DNA from: Xanthomonas sp. F10
GTDB lineage: Bacteria > Pseudomonadota > Gammaproteobacteria > Xanthomonadales > Xanthomonadaceae
Assembly (NCBI RefSeq): GCF_014206815.1
Contig: NZ_JACHNP010000001.1
Coordinates: 2,198,456 to 2,262,455 of the forward strand
Length of the DNA: 64,000 nucleotides
Direction: 5' to 3'
The notes under the pieces are model-generated. The model was not told where the DNA came from. It saw nothing but the letters and a program-made list of their open reading frames with translations, and did not search any database. How positions within the stretch are numbered: the stretch's first letter is position 1; every line of letters starts with the position of its first letter. Shown piece after piece: positions 24,658 to 33,069 of this stretch. Position numbers and translations under genes: made by a program.

Positions 24658-25257
24658 TCAGCCGATCGCCTGGCGCAGGTTGGCGCGGGCGGCCGCGTCG
24701 TAGCGCGCATGGAAGCGCTCGCTGAGGAAGATGCGCGGCTGCGCCAGCACGGCACGCAGGAAGGCGCGGCGCTTGCGTCGGTACAGCCAGCCCGGCACCA
24801 CCCCGCGGTACTCCTCGGCGATGGCACGGTCGTAGTCGGCGAAGGCCTCAGGCGCGGCACCGAGGATCGCCATATCGCAATCCAGGAACAACGCCGCATC
24901 CGCATCCACTGCGTCGACGGTCAGTTGCCCGTGGCGCGCGGTGAGCGCGATCAACTCGGCCACCCGCGCCGCCTCCACGCCGGCGCCCGGCAGCCACTGC
25001 GCGATCGCCGCCTCGGCCAGGCGCGCCGACTGCGCCTCGTTGTCGCTGCGGCCGGCGCGGTAGACCGCATCGTGGTAGAGCACGGCCAAATACACCTCGC
25101 GCGGCTGCCACCAACCGGTGTCGGCGGCGACCTCGGCATAGTGCGCCAGCACCGCCTCGACGTGGCCGAAATGGTGATAGGCGCGCGGCGGCTCGGCATA
25201 GGCGGCGCGCAGCTGCGCCCACTGCGCCTCGGGCAGGGTCAGCGGCGCCGCGCTCAT
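24658..25257 (-). CDS. HD-superfamily metal-dependent phosphohydrolase
   Basis: 199 residues. YHHFGHVEAVL contributes early His ligands and LYHDAVY the HD pair; ALFLDCDMAILG supplies a later Asp. The pattern fits the COG4339 group of predicted HD phosphohydrolases, which have a C-terminal Arg-rich tail (YRRKRRAFL). The substrate is unknown. The ATG at 25257 overlaps the stop of thpR by 4 nt, implying co-translation with the RNA-end-processing enzyme. Confidence 0.87.
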   Translation of the reverse strand: MSAAPLTLPEAQWAQLRAAYAEPPRAYHHFGHVEAVLAHYAEVAADTGWWQPREVYLAVLYHDAVYRAGRSDNEAQSARLAEAAIAQWLPGAGVEAARVAELIALTARHGQLTVDAVDADAALFLDCDMAILGAAPEAFADYDRAIAEEYRGVVPGWLYRRKRRAFLRAVLAQPRIFLSERFHARYDAAARANLRQAIG

Positions 25258-25874
25258 GCGCCGCTCCGCGCTGGATCGGCGCGCAACGGCCAGCTCGCTT
25301 CGTGCAGGTAACGGCCCTGGCCCTGCACGCTGCGGATCAGGCTCAGCGACGCCGCCTGCCAGGGCAGCGCCGGTACGCGCTGCGGCGCCAGCGCCTGATC
25401 GACGTACGCCAGGGTCATGTGCGGCACATAATGGCCGTCGGCGCGTGCGGCCACGCCGTGCCGGGCCAATTGCTGCTGCAGCGCCTGGCGCAACGCCAGC
25501 AACGGCGCGGGTTCGGCATCGCCGCGCAGGACCAGCGGACGACTGCGCGCGCGACTGTCGAAGGTCACCACCTGGTCGAATGCCAGCGCGAACGGCGTAG
25601 CAGCAAGCGCCTGCCCTGCAGCGCATGCCTGTTGCAGCAGGCGCGGCGGGATCCCGGCGTACTCGCCGAGATACTGCAAGGTCACATGCAACCGCTCAGG
25701 CGGCAACGCGCGTCCGTGCAGTCCACGGTCGTGGCACATCTGCTGACCGAGGCGATGGACCGCCTGCGCAGTCTGCGGATCGGGCAAGAGGGCGAAGAAC
25801 AGGCTTTCGCGCGCGGCGGGCGCGTCGAAGCCGAACGAGAACTGGGCGCCGGCAGGCGCGGCATCGGGAGACAT
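25254..25874 (-). CDS. thpR: RNA 2',3'-cyclic phosphodiesterase
   Basis: 206 residues from the ATG before SPDAAPAG; an alternative start eight codons upstream (25898) is possible. The two catalytic HxT motifs are HVTLQYLG and HMTLAYVD, separated by about 85 residues as in the 2H phosphoesterase fold. ThpR opens 2',3'-cyclic phosphates (and can ligate 2'-5' in vitro). It is coupled to the HD gene by an ATGA overlap. Confidence 0.92.
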   Translation of the reverse strand: MSPDAAPAGAQFSFGFDAPAARESLFFALLPDPQTAQAVHRLGQQMCHDRGLHGRALPPERLHVTLQYLGEYAGIPPRLLQQACAAGQALAATPFALAFDQVVTFDSRARSRPLVLRGDAEPAPLLALRQALQQQLARHGVAARADGHYVPHMTLAYVDQALAPQRVPALPWQAASLSLIRSVQGQGRYLHEASWPLRADPARSGA

Positions 25875-26016
25875 GGGTAGCAGCGGCAGGCGCCGCAATC
25901 AGCTCGGGCAGCGGTCGAGGCCGCATGGTAGCAAGCACGCCCCGCCGCTGCCGACTCCGCGACGCCGACCCGGCAAGCACCGCGATGGCGGCGCGCCGGG
26001 TCGGCGACGAACGGCC

Positions 26017-26472
26017 TTACGCCGCGTTCTTCATCGCGTGCTTGCGGGTACGCATCACGTCGTGGCAGGCGCGCACTTCCGGCAGCAGCCGGGTGGCGGC
26101 ATCGCGCGCGGCAACCGGGGTGTCGGCATCGGCGATGGTCTCGTTGAAGGCCTTCAGCAGGCGGTCCTCGGACTCTTCCAGTTCTGCCACATAGCCGTAC
26201 TTGGTGTCGCCCAGCGCCGCACGGACCTTGCCGTACATCTGCTGCATGCTGCCGACCATGGTGCCGTGTTCTTCCGGCTTGCCGCCGATCGACTGCACCA
26301 CCGCGCTCAGGCTGCTGACGATGTCCGACTTGACGCCGGCGATGCGCAGGAACAGTGCCGACAGTTCGGCGTCGCCCACCTTCTTCGCGGCTTCTTCGTA
26401 GAAGTCCTTGCCGTCGCGGGAAATGGCGATGAGGTCGTTGAGGCTGTGGGTGGTCTTGCTCTGGATGCTCAT
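26017..26472 (-). CDS. PA2169-type four-helix-bundle protein (DUF2383)
   Basis: 151 residues. SLNDLIAISRDGKDFYEEAA opens helix 1, and the sequence continues as four amphipathic helices with regular Glu/His (AELEESEDRLLKAFNE, LPEVRACHDVMRTRKH), as in the DUF2383 ferritin-like group. Some members may bind metal, but ligands are not obvious here. The start is the ATG preceded by AGGAG (reverse of GGGAACTCCT at 26472-26481); the 12-residue upstream extension is rejected. Family members are often stress-induced. Confidence 0.87.
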   Translation of the reverse strand: MSIQSKTTHSLNDLIAISRDGKDFYEEAAKKVGDAELSALFLRIAGVKSDIVSSLSAVVQSIGGKPEEHGTMVGSMQQMYGKVRAALGDTKYGYVAELEESEDRLLKAFNETIADADTPVAARDAATRLLPEVRACHDVMRTRKHAMKNAA

Positions 26473-26919
26473 GGGAACTCCTGTGGCGCAGCCGGCGATA
26501 TCGCGCAACGGGCACGCGGGGGTGGACCTTGGATATCGCGCGGCGCGGTCGAAAGAATTGCCGCGTTGCGTGGTGGTGGCGATGCTGGGCAGATCGGCAT
26601 AAAGCGCACGTGAGCCGTTCGCCGTTGTTCGTCACGCCGCATTGCCGGTGGTGAACATGCGTTCATTGGGGTTTGCACGCAGTCAGGCATGTGGCGAAGT
26701 TTTCACCATCCTGTCTGCGCGTGTTGCGGCGCTTGGCCGGAAGCGACTTATCCACACCGTTGCCCCATGGTCGTCCACAGCGGCTGTGGATGACGCCCGT
26801 CGCGAGTCGCGCCGCCGGGAACCGTTCGTCGGCGCCGCCGCAGCGGCCTCCCCGCACCGCCGGCAAGCCCTATAGTGGAGGCGAGCCCTGGCCCTGCAGG
26901 GCACCGCGAGGGGTGCGTC
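26473..26919. other. Intergenic region with DnaA-box-like sites
   Basis: 447 nt between divergent genes with no coding signal. TTATCCACA, a perfect DnaA-box consensus, is at 26748-26756; about 18 nt further TCCACAG-CGG-CTGTGGA (26774-26790) presents two more TCCACA-like half sites as an inverted repeat. There is no AT-rich unwinding region or replication gene, so I do not call it an origin. Confidence 0.45.
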
Positions 26920-28104
26920 ATGTTCGCCTGGACCGCGTTCGCCCTGCTCGCCGCTGCCGCGGCCGCCCCGTCGCCGCCGCCCCCGCCGATGCCGCCATCG
27001 CACTTGGCAGCGGCAGTACAGAACGAGGCGACACCGCCAGCTCCTGCAACGCGCATCGCGGGAACCGCCGCTCCGACGCCGACGCCGACGCCGACGCCGG
27101 AGCAGATCATGCAGCTGCCGCCGGCACTGCACGCGCTGCTGCAGCAGCGCATCGACCGCAGCGCCGACGCCGAGCACCGCCTGCAGCAACTGGTGGCGCT
27201 GGCCTTCGACGCCAACGGCCTGAACCTGCAGTACGACGCCAACGCCACCCACAGCGTTGCCGAGAGCTACACCACGCGCCAGGTCAACTGCCTGTCCTTC
27301 ACCCTGCTGTTCGTGGCGATGGCGCGCGACGTCGGGTTGCAGGCGCAGGTCCAGGAAGTGCGCCGCGTGCTGAGCTGGTACGAGGACGGCAATGCGCTGT
27401 ACAACGTCGGCCACGTCAACGCCGGCGTGCGCGTGGACAGCGGCCGCGGCAGCATCGACCTGGACCGCAGTGTGCTGATGGACCGGCGTGGGCCGCAGCC
27501 CATCTCCGACCGCCGCGCCCTCGCCCATTACTACAACAACCGTGGCGCCGAACTGATGGTCGACGGCGACCTGGACGGCGCCCGCGCGCATCTGGCGATG
27601 GCCTTGCAGATGGATCCGCGCTTCGCCGGCGCATGGAACAACCAGGGCGTGCTGGCGATGCGCGATGGCGACAGCGCCGCCGCGGCACGCGACTACGCCA
27701 AGGCGCTGGAGATCGATCCGGAGCACCTGCCGGCGCTATCCAATGCCGTCGGCCTGGCCCGGCGCCTGGGCGACGGCGCGCGCGAGGCCGCCCTGCAGCG
27801 GCAGATGGAACACGTGCGCCAGCGCGATCCGTTCCAGCAATACCTGCTCGGCACCGAGGCCGAGCAGCGCCAGGACTACGCCGCAGCCATCGCCTATTAC
27901 CGACGCGCGCTGCACCTGTACGACGGTGCCCATCTGCTGTACTTCGCCCTGGCCCGCGCCTACCTGCACAGCGGCGACATCCGCCGCGCATCCGTCGCGC
28001 TGCGCGAGGCCATGGCACACGCAGATCCGGCCACCCAACCCCGCTACCAGGGCAAGCTGGAGGCGTTGCGGCGGCTGTCCTCGACCGCGCGGCCGCCGCG
28101 CTAG
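26920..28104 (+). CDS. TPR protein with transglutaminase-like N-terminal domain
   Basis: 394 residues, start ATG after GGGGTGCGTC. The N-terminal hydrophobic Ala-rich segment looks like a signal peptide, then a Pro/Ala spacer with a (CCGACG)n tandem giving PTPTPTPTP. Residues about 90-190 (YTTRQVNCLSFTLLFVAMAR, VQEVRRVLSWYEDGN, VGHVNAGV) resemble the cysteine-centred transglutaminase-like core, Cys in VNCLSF and His in GHVNAG. TPR-like repeats follow (YNNRGAELMVDGDLDGARAH, AWNNQGVLAMRDGDSAAAAR, LLGTEAEQRQDYAAAIAYYR). It is likely periplasmic; the role is unknown. DnaA-box-like sites lie upstream. Confidence 0.78.
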   Translation: MFAWTAFALLAAAAAAPSPPPPPMPPSHLAAAVQNEATPPAPATRIAGTAAPTPTPTPTPEQIMQLPPALHALLQQRIDRSADAEHRLQQLVALAFDANGLNLQYDANATHSVAESYTTRQVNCLSFTLLFVAMARDVGLQAQVQEVRRVLSWYEDGNALYNVGHVNAGVRVDSGRGSIDLDRSVLMDRRGPQPISDRRALAHYYNNRGAELMVDGDLDGARAHLAMALQMDPRFAGAWNNQGVLAMRDGDSAAAARDYAKALEIDPEHLPALSNAVGLARRLGDGAREAALQRQMEHVRQRDPFQQYLLGTEAEQRQDYAAAIAYYRRALHLYDGAHLLYFALARAYLHSGDIRRASVALREAMAHADPATQPRYQGKLEALRRLSSTARPPR

Positions 28105-28125
28105 GGCCGCCCAGGGCGTGTCCTA
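28102..28125. repeat. Short copy of the CTAGGGCGTGTC element
   Basis: TAGGGCCGCCCAGGGCGTGT followed by CCTAG; it includes the TPR gene stop codon (TAG) and the MFS stop (CTA on the plus strand). The AGGGCGTGTC core is shared with the copies at 30780-30955 and 35287-35430. Confidence 0.4.
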
Positions 28126-29325
28126 GCCGGCCGCCGGTGCGCAGGCCGTACGCCGCGCCGCTTGGCGCGCCCACAGGTAGATCAGCAGCCCGCCCAGCGC
28201 CATCGCCGCGCCGACATAGCCGGTGGAGGTCCAGCCCAGGCCGGCGCCGATCGCGATCCCGCCCAGCCACGGTCCCAGCGCGTTGGCCAGGTTGAACGCG
28301 GCATGGTTGGACGCCGCGGCCAGGGTCTGCGCGTCGCTGGCCACGTCCATCAGGCGGGTCTGCAGTACCGGCGCCAGCGCGCCCATGCTGCCGACCGCCA
28401 CCACCGCCGGCAGCACCGCCCACGACGAAGTCGCCGCCAGCGGGAATGCCAGCAACACCACCAGCGACCACAGCAGCACCAGCGGCACCGCGCGGAACTG
28501 CATGCGGTCGAACAGCCAGCCGCCGGCCAGATTGCCGAGCAATCCGCCCAACCCGAACGCGCCCATCGCCACCGGGATCCAGTGTTCGGACACGCCGGTG
28601 ACCTCCATCAGGGTCGGCGCCAGATAGCTGAAGACGCAGAACATGCCGGCGAAGCCGATCGCGCCGATGCCCAGCGCCAGCCACACCTGGGTGCGGTTGA
28701 AGGCGCGCAGTTCGCGCAGCGGCGAGGGCCGCGCCTCCTGCGGATCGGCCGGCAGCAGACGCCACACCAGCACCACCGTCAGCACCGCGATCACCGCCAC
28801 CAGCGCGTAGGCATAGCGCCATTGCGCCACCTGGCCGAGCCAGGTCGCCAGCGGGTTGCCGACCAGCACCGCCAGGTTCAGGCCCAGCAGCACCCGGCTG
28901 ACCGCCGCGCCACGCTGGTCGGGCAGACCGATCGAGGCGGCCACCAGCGTCGCTACGCCGAAGTAGGCGCCATGCGGCAGGCCGGCGACGAACCGCGCCA
29001 GCAGCATGCTGTGATAGTCCGGCGCCAGCGCGCTGGCGAGATTGCCGAACGCATAGAAGCCCATCAGCGCCAGCAGCAGATGCCGGCGCGGCCAGCGCGC
29101 GCCGAGGATCGCCAGCAGTGGCGCACCGACCACCACGCCCAGCGCATAGGCGCTGATCAGATGCCCGACCTGCGGCGCATCGATGTCCAGGCCATGGCCG
29201 ATGTACGGCATCAGGCCCATGGTGGAGAACTCGCTGGTACCGATCGCGAAACCGCCCATCGCCAGCGCGAACAGGATCAACACGTAGCCGCGCCGCGACA
29301 GCGGCGCCGTGGCGGATGAGGTCAT
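28123..29325 (-). CDS. MFS transporter, DHA1 (AraJ/YdhP-like) family
   Basis: 400 residues, twelve membrane segments. FAIGTSEFSTMGLMPYIGHG in helix 1 and AYALGVVVGAPLLAILGARW (motif A region after helix 2), then GLPHGAYFGVATLVAA, are characteristic of the AraJ/YdhP sugar- or drug-efflux group. The start is the ATG before TSSATAPLSRRGY; an in-frame ATG 13 codons upstream is possible. The substrate is unknown. Its 3' end is only 18 nt from the convergent TPR gene, leaving no room for separate terminators. Confidence 0.88.
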   Translation of the reverse strand: MTSSATAPLSRRGYVLILFALAMGGFAIGTSEFSTMGLMPYIGHGLDIDAPQVGHLISAYALGVVVGAPLLAILGARWPRRHLLLALMGFYAFGNLASALAPDYHSMLLARFVAGLPHGAYFGVATLVAASIGLPDQRGAAVSRVLLGLNLAVLVGNPLATWLGQVAQWRYAYALVAVIAVLTVVLVWRLLPADPQEARPSPLRELRAFNRTQVWLALGIGAIGFAGMFCVFSYLAPTLMEVTGVSEHWIPVAMGAFGLGGLLGNLAGGWLFDRMQFRAVPLVLLWSLVVLLAFPLAATSSWAVLPAVVAVGSMGALAPVLQTRLMDVASDAQTLAAASNHAAFNLANALGPWLGGIAIGAGLGWTSTGYVGAAMALGGLLIYLWARQAARRTACAPAAG

Positions 29326-29588
29326 GCGCACGTCCAGAAAGGAGGGCTGCCCATTATTGTGCATCGCAGCAAGCCTTGCAGCCCCAGGGCTGCAACGCCG
29401 CGTTGCGGCGTGCCGCTGGCGTCACCTCACGCGGCGATGGCTCGCGAAGATGCCGCGGCAGCAACGCACTGTCCCATCGCGCCGCGGCGAAACGCTTGCC
29501 ATCTGTCCCCATGTCCTGCACGCACGCCGCCTTGCAGCACTCCGCCGTAAGGTCGCCCGTCCCACCCCCACCACCGAGAGACGCACCG

Positions 29589-30677
29589 ATGACCGATACC
29601 GCTTCCCCGCTGTTCACGCCGCTGCGCCTGGCCGCGATCGCACTGGCCAACCGCATCGTGATGGCGCCGCTGACCCGCAACCGCGCCGAAGGCGAAGGCC
29701 GCATCCCCTCGCCGCTGGCCGCCGAGTATTACGGCCAGCGCGCCAGCGCCGGCCTGATCGTTGCCGAGGCGACCCAGATCAGCCCGATGGGCCAGGGCTA
29801 CAAGGACACCCCGGGGATCTACAGCGACGCCCAGGTCGCAGCCTGGAAGACGGTCACCGACGAGGTACATCGCCGCGGCGGCAAGATCGTGCTGCAGCTG
29901 TGGCACGTCGGCCGCATCTCCCACGTCAGCCTGCTGCCGGACGGCGCCGCACCGGTGGCGCCGAGCGCGCTGCGCGCCAACGCCAAGACCTTCACCGCCG
30001 AGGGCTTCACCGATGTCTCCGCACCGCGTGCGCTGCGCCTGGACGAAATCCCCGGGCTGATCGAGGACTTCCGCCGCGCCGCCCGCAATGCCATCGCCGC
30101 CGGCTTCGACGGCGTGGAAGTGCATGCCGCCAACGGCTATTTGATCGACCAGTTCCTGCGCGACGGCAGCAACCACCGCGACGACGCCTACGGCGGCAGC
30201 ATCGAGAACCGCACCCGCCTGCTGTTCGAAGTGGTGCAGGCGGTGGCACAGGAGATCGGCGCCGACCGCACCGGCGTGCGCCTGTCGCCGGTGACCCCGG
30301 CCAACGATGCGCACGACAGCGACCCGCAGCCACTGTTCGAGCGCGCGGTGGAACGCCTGGATCCGCTGGGCCTGGCCTTCGTGCACGTGATCGAAGGCGC
30401 CACCGGCGGCCCGCGCGACAACATCGCCTTCGACTATGCCGCGCTGCGCGCCAAGTTCCATGGCCCGTGGCTGGTCAACAACGGCTACGACAAGGCGCTG
30501 GCCGAAGCGACCGTGGCCTCCGGCCGCGCCGATGCGGTGGCGTTCGGCCGCCCGTTCATCGCCAACCCGGACCTGGTGGAACGGCTGCGCCGCGATGCGC
30601 CCTTGAACCAGGTGGACGCCGACACGCTGTACGGCGGCGGCGCCAAGGGCTACACCGACTACCCGACGCTGGATTGA
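29589..30677 (+). CDS. Old-yellow-enzyme family alkene reductase
   Basis: 362 residues forming a complete FMN TIM barrel. LFTPLRLAAIALANRIVMAP opens the barrel; HRRGGKIVLQLWHVGRISH, GFDGVEVHAANGYLIDQFL and DDAYGGSIENRTRLLFEV carry the His/Asn pair (HAAN) that binds the alkene activating group, and AVAFGRPFIANPDL the C-terminal phosphate site. It belongs to the NemA/classical OYE group that reduces nitro compounds, N-ethylmaleimide or enones with NAD(P)H. Immediately after the stop is a perfect GC palindrome (30690-30715). Confidence 0.94.
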   Translation: MTDTASPLFTPLRLAAIALANRIVMAPLTRNRAEGEGRIPSPLAAEYYGQRASAGLIVAEATQISPMGQGYKDTPGIYSDAQVAAWKTVTDEVHRRGGKIVLQLWHVGRISHVSLLPDGAAPVAPSALRANAKTFTAEGFTDVSAPRALRLDEIPGLIEDFRRAARNAIAAGFDGVEVHAANGYLIDQFLRDGSNHRDDAYGGSIENRTRLLFEVVQAVAQEIGADRTGVRLSPVTPANDAHDSDPQPLFERAVERLDPLGLAFVHVIEGATGGPRDNIAFDYAALRAKFHGPWLVNNGYDKALAEATVASGRADAVAFGRPFIANPDLVERLRRDAPLNQVDADTLYGGGAKGYTDYPTLD

Positions 30678-30689
30678 ACCCCACTGCGT

Positions 30690-30715
30690 GGCGGCGGCAC
30701 GCGCGTGCCGCCGCC
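30690..30715 (+). terminator. GC-rich palindrome after the OYE gene
   Basis: GGCGGCGGCACGC pairs perfectly with GCGTGCCGCCGCC, a 13-bp arm palindrome starting 13 nt after the stop. There is no T-run, so it may be a terminator of the GC-hairpin kind or a processing stop. Confidence 0.55.
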
Positions 30716-30779
30716 CGCATCAGCGGAGGCGATGACCTCCGATCAGCGTGCAGCATTGGCCACGCCGCTGCACGAGGCC

Positions 30780-30955
30780 CTTGTTGGGTTCCAGCGCGCC
30801 TAGAACACCAACCGCTCGCCGAGGAAGAGCGAGGAAGTGGACGTGCGTCCACGCCTGAGCGATGACGCGGCCACGGGTGCGCGCAATCGCGGTCCTTCGG
30901 GTTGGGCCTGGCAGGCGCGGCATCCTCGGGAATTGGTGACACGCCCTAGGATGCG
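30780..30955 (-). repeat. Dispersed element with CTAGGGCGTGTC end, copy 1
   Basis: Read on the minus strand it begins CCTAGGGCGTGTCACC, continues with GAGGATGCCGCGCC, CCGCGATTGCG and further on CTAGGCGCG. The same landmarks in the same order occur on the plus strand at 35287-35430, with much divergence between. It fills most of the 297-nt gap between the OYE and yjdM genes. No coding signal. Confidence 0.55.
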
Positions 30956-30974
30956 ACGGCCACGCCGCGCAGCA

Positions 30975-31316
30975 TCAGGCCTTGCGCAGGAAGCAGGTCT
31001 TCAGCACCAGGCCCTTGATCTTGTCCGAGTTGCCTTCGATGTGTTCGGCATCGTCCTCGACCAGGCGGATGCCGCGGATCACCGTGCCCTGCTTGAGCGG
31101 GATCGACGAACCCTTGACCTTCAGGTCCTTGATCACCACCACCGTATCGCCGGCCTGCAGCACGTTGCCGTTGCTGTCGCGCACCACCGTCGCCGCGTCG
31201 TTGGCGGCCTCGGCCGCGACCGGCCACTCGTGGCCGCAGTCCGCGCACACCCAGTTGGCGCCGTCGACATAGGTGTTTTCCAGGGTGCATTGCGGGCAAG
31301 CGGGTGCGGCGGGCAT
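30975..31316 (-). CDS. yjdM: YjdM (PhnA-type) zinc-ribbon protein
   Basis: 113 residues. The N-terminal zinc ribbon has CPQC and CADCGHEW; the C-terminal PhnA domain contains VVIKDLKVKGSSIPLKQGT and IKGLVLKTCFLRKA. This matches E. coli YjdM (PhnA) over its full length. The historic link to phosphonate metabolism is doubtful; no phosphonate genes are nearby. The start ATG is followed by PAAPACPQC. Confidence 0.92.
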   Translation of the reverse strand: MPAAPACPQCTLENTYVDGANWVCADCGHEWPVAAEAANDAATVVRDSNGNVLQAGDTVVVIKDLKVKGSSIPLKQGTVIRGIRLVEDDAEHIEGNSDKIKGLVLKTCFLRKA

Positions 31317-31397
31317 GGGAATCCTTGATACGGCAACGACGGCGAGCCGCCTATTGTAGCCGCCCGCCCCGTGCCGCCGTGCGGCCGCAGGAATGCC

Positions 31398-32351
31398 ATG
31401 TCCGCTTCGTCCGGGTCCCGTCTCGCGATCTATGCTGCGCTCGCCGGCAATCTGGCCATCGCCATCGCCAAGTTCGTCGCCGCGGCGATCTCCGGCAGTT
31501 CGGCGATGCTCAGCGAAGGCGTGCATTCGCTGGTGGACACGGTCAACGAGCTGTTGCTGTTGTACGGCCTGCGCCGCGCCGCGCGCCCGGCCGATGCCTC
31601 CCATCCGTTCGGCCATGGGCGCGAACTGTACTTCTGGAGCTTCATCGTCGCCCTGCTGGTGTTCGCGCTCGGCGCCGGGGTGTCGCTGTACGAGGGCATC
31701 GCCCACATCCGCCATCCGCAGCCGGCCAGCGACCACACCCTCAACTACATCGTGCTGGGGCTGTCGCTGCTGTTCGAGGGCGGCTCGTGGTGGATCTCGC
31801 TGCGCGAGTTCCGCGCACGCAAGGGCCGCCTGAGCTATGTGCAGGCGTTCCGCGAGAGCAAGGATCCGAGCCTGTTCACCGTGCTGGTGGAGGACAGCGC
31901 GGCGCTGGTCGGCCTGCTGATCGCGCTGGCCGGGCTGCTCGCCGCGCAGTGGCTGGACATGCCGGAGCTGGATGGGGTCGCGTCCATCGGCATCGCCGCG
32001 GTGCTGGCCTGCTCGGCGTTCGTGCTGGCGCGCGAGACCAAGGGCTTGCTGATCGGCGAGCCGGCGGCGCGCCCGCTTGGCGACGCACTGCGGCGCATCG
32101 CCGCCGCCGATCCGGACGTGCGCGCGGTCAACGGCGTGCTCAGCGTGCAGATGGGACCGGACCAGGTGGTGGCCGCCCTCAGCGCCGAGTTCGAGGACCA
32201 GCGCAGCACCGCGCAGATCGAAGCCTGCATCGAGCGCATCGAGGCGGCCGCGCGCGCCGAGCACCCGGAACTACAGGCGCTGTTCGTCAAACCGCAGACC
32301 CCGGAGACCTGGCTGGCCCGGCGCACCGCGCTGCGGCAGCCGGCGCCCTGA
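31398..32351 (+). CDS. Cation diffusion facilitator transporter (ZnT9-like branch)
   Basis: 317 residues, six membrane helices plus a cytoplasmic ferredoxin-like C-terminal domain (about 215-300). Helix 2 has AMLSEGVHSLVDTVNELLLL with the HxxxD metal pair. In helix 5 the usual HxxxD is replaced by LVEDSAALVG, an acidic Glu-Asp pair as in the ZnT9 branch, so the metal selectivity may differ from classical zinc exporters. SHPFGHGRELYFWSFI is the family loop after helix 2. The substrate is probably a divalent metal, direction unknown. Confidence 0.88.
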   Translation: MSASSGSRLAIYAALAGNLAIAIAKFVAAAISGSSAMLSEGVHSLVDTVNELLLLYGLRRAARPADASHPFGHGRELYFWSFIVALLVFALGAGVSLYEGIAHIRHPQPASDHTLNYIVLGLSLLFEGGSWWISLREFRARKGRLSYVQAFRESKDPSLFTVLVEDSAALVGLLIALAGLLAAQWLDMPELDGVASIGIAAVLACSAFVLARETKGLLIGEPAARPLGDALRRIAAADPDVRAVNGVLSVQMGPDQVVAALSAEFEDQRSTAQIEACIERIEAAARAEHPELQALFVKPQTPETWLARRTALRQPAP

Positions 32352-32477
32352 ATGGCGGCGTGCAGGCGCGACTTGCGGCCCTGCGCCGCTTTTCGTTAGG
32401 GTAGCCGGGTAGCACCCCTCTCATCGCGCTGTGACTGTGCCGGCGTATCCCCCCTTACTCACTGAACGAGGTTTCCC

Positions 32478-32948
32478 ATGGAGATCGCCAACGGGCTTGT
32501 CGCCACCATCCACTACACCCTCACCGACGATGCCGGTGAAGTGATCGACCAGTCCTCGCCGGACAATCCGCTGAGCTACCTGCACGGCGCCGGCAACATC
32601 GTGCCTGGCCTGGAAAAAGCCCTGACCGGCAAGCGCACCGGCGAATCGGTCAAGGCCGACGTGATCCCGGCCGAAGGCTACGGCCCGCGCCACGACCAAC
32701 TGGTGCAGCAGGTGCCGCGCCGCTCGTTCCCGGATGCCGAATCGCTGGCGCCGGGCATGCAGTTCCAGGCGCAGACCGACCAGGGCCCGCTGCTGGTCAC
32801 GGTCACCGAAGTCGGCGAAGAGCTGGTGACCATCGACGGCAACCACCCGCTGGCCGGGCAGGTACTGCATTTCGCGGTGGAAGTGGCCGGTGTGCGCGAG
32901 GCTACCGAGCAGGAAAAGAACCAGGGCCACGCCGGCGCCGCGCTGTAA
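32478..32948 (+). CDS. slyD: FKBP-type peptidyl-prolyl isomerase, SlyD-like
   Basis: 156 residues. The FKBP core is VATIHYTLTDDAGEVIDQSS and LSYLHGAGNIVPGLEKALTG; residues about 70-125 are the inserted chaperone flap (AEGYGPRHDQLVQQVPRRSF to VTIDGNHPLAGQVLHF). The metal-binding His/Cys-rich tail of E. coli SlyD is absent: the protein ends NQGHAGAAL. It should act as a cytoplasmic prolyl isomerase and folding chaperone. A perfect GC hairpin follows at 32971. Confidence 0.93.
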   Translation: MEIANGLVATIHYTLTDDAGEVIDQSSPDNPLSYLHGAGNIVPGLEKALTGKRTGESVKADVIPAEGYGPRHDQLVQQVPRRSFPDAESLAPGMQFQAQTDQGPLLVTVTEVGEELVTIDGNHPLAGQVLHFAVEVAGVREATEQEKNQGHAGAAL

Positions 32949-32970
32949 GCGACCCGGTTTCCGGTTTTCA

Positions 32971-32996
32971 ACGAGGCCCGCCGATGCGGGCCTCGT
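32971..32996 (+). terminator. Hairpin after slyD
   Basis: ACGAGGCCCG and CGGGCCTCGT form a perfect 10-bp stem over a 6-nt loop, 22 nt after the stop. The following sequence has few T, so termination strength is uncertain. Confidence 0.65.
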
Positions 32997-33069
32997 GCGT
33001 TCCGGGCCGCGCTTGCGTCGCGCGGCGGCTTGCCCCACAGTGCGCGGCCCTCCCGCCCCCGGCACCGTC

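Noticed and set aside
26740-26800. A replication origin, because of the DnaA boxes.
   Set aside because: No AT-rich unwinding element, no dnaA/dnaN or other replication genes nearby, and too few boxes.
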